Positions 64,000 to 64,000 of a stretch of 64,000 nt of DNA are shown piece after piece. Every line of letters begins with the position of its first letter. Within the stretch, counting starts at the first letter, position 1. The position numbers were made by a program, and so were the translations under genes. This DNA comes from Stenotrophomonas maltophilia (GTDB lineage Bacteria > Pseudomonadota > Gammaproteobacteria > Xanthomonadales > Xanthomonadaceae), in contig DEZI01000027.1 in NCBI GenBank assembly GCA_002364755.1, positions 157,054-221,053 on the forward strand, written 5' to 3'. The notes beneath the pieces were generated by a model, which did not search any database, was not told where the DNA came from, and saw nothing but the letters and a program-made list of their open reading frames with translations.

Positions 64000-64000
64000 G

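Overview
The window reads as chromosome of a high-GC gammaproteobacterium of the Stenotrophomonas/Xanthomonas group, most likely Stenotrophomonas maltophilia or a close relative. The basis is the gene content (TonB-dependent maltodextrin uptake, GH97 and six-hairpin glycosidases, a glucoside-3-dehydrogenase type GMC oxidoreductase) together with about 30 short palindromes that begin GTAG, the SMAG/REP repeat type known from S. maltophilia. No rRNA, tRNA, CRISPR array, integrase or transposase was recognised.

Layout. 0-3 kb: a truncated gene end, a SMI1/KNR4-like protein facing a dienelactone hydrolase across a long inverted repeat, then octaprenyl diphosphate synthase. 3-16.8 kb: a maltodextrin locus (GH13 alpha-glucosidase, TonB-dependent receptor, GH97, six-hairpin glycosidase, MFS carrier, GH13 alpha-amylase). 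Three promoter regions in it share the palindromic site TGAATACGTATGCA. 16.8-19.9 kb: an SseB-like protein and duplicated, partly broken small membrane genes that flank an AT-richer block of three unknown genes on the other strand. 19.9-24.4 kb: an ABC transporter whose permease is fused to an M1 aminopeptidase. 24.6-28.1 kb: a double-domain KaiC ATPase overlapping a hybrid histidine kinase. 28.3-30.4 kb: a LacI-family regulator and ssb.

30.4-40.2 kb is the most striking region. Two convergent operons encode a GMC oxidoreductase with three clustered cysteines, its gluconate-2-dehydrogenase-subunit-3-like partner, a DUF1080 (3-keto-disaccharide hydrolase type) protein, a cytochrome c, a Gfo/Idh/MocA oxidoreductase, three AP-endonuclease-2-type TIM barrels and an MFS carrier. 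Both operon heads carry the identical perfect palindrome TGCAATCGATTGCA, and a LacI-type regulator is divergent from one of them. I infer a self-contained regulon for oxidative (3-keto) breakdown of glycosides.

40.2-50.7 kb: housekeeping and small genes (AI-2E-type membrane protein, FMN-binding stress protein, DUF2975/XRE pair, TerC-CBS protein, metallophosphoesterase, MFS carrier, nucleoside hydrolase) and a GntR/FCD regulator. 50.7-58.1 kb: a MatC-like carrier and the biotin-independent malonate decarboxylase operon mdcACDEGBH, with a 19-bp AT-rich palindrome in front of mdcA. 58.4-64 kb: a siderophore-type TonB receptor, membrane-anchored malate:quinone oxidoreductase, a GNAT acetyltransferase, a membrane protein, and possibly the end of another gene at the right edge.

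All calls come from reading the sequence and translations by eye. No database search was run, so family names rest on motifs and remembered family features.
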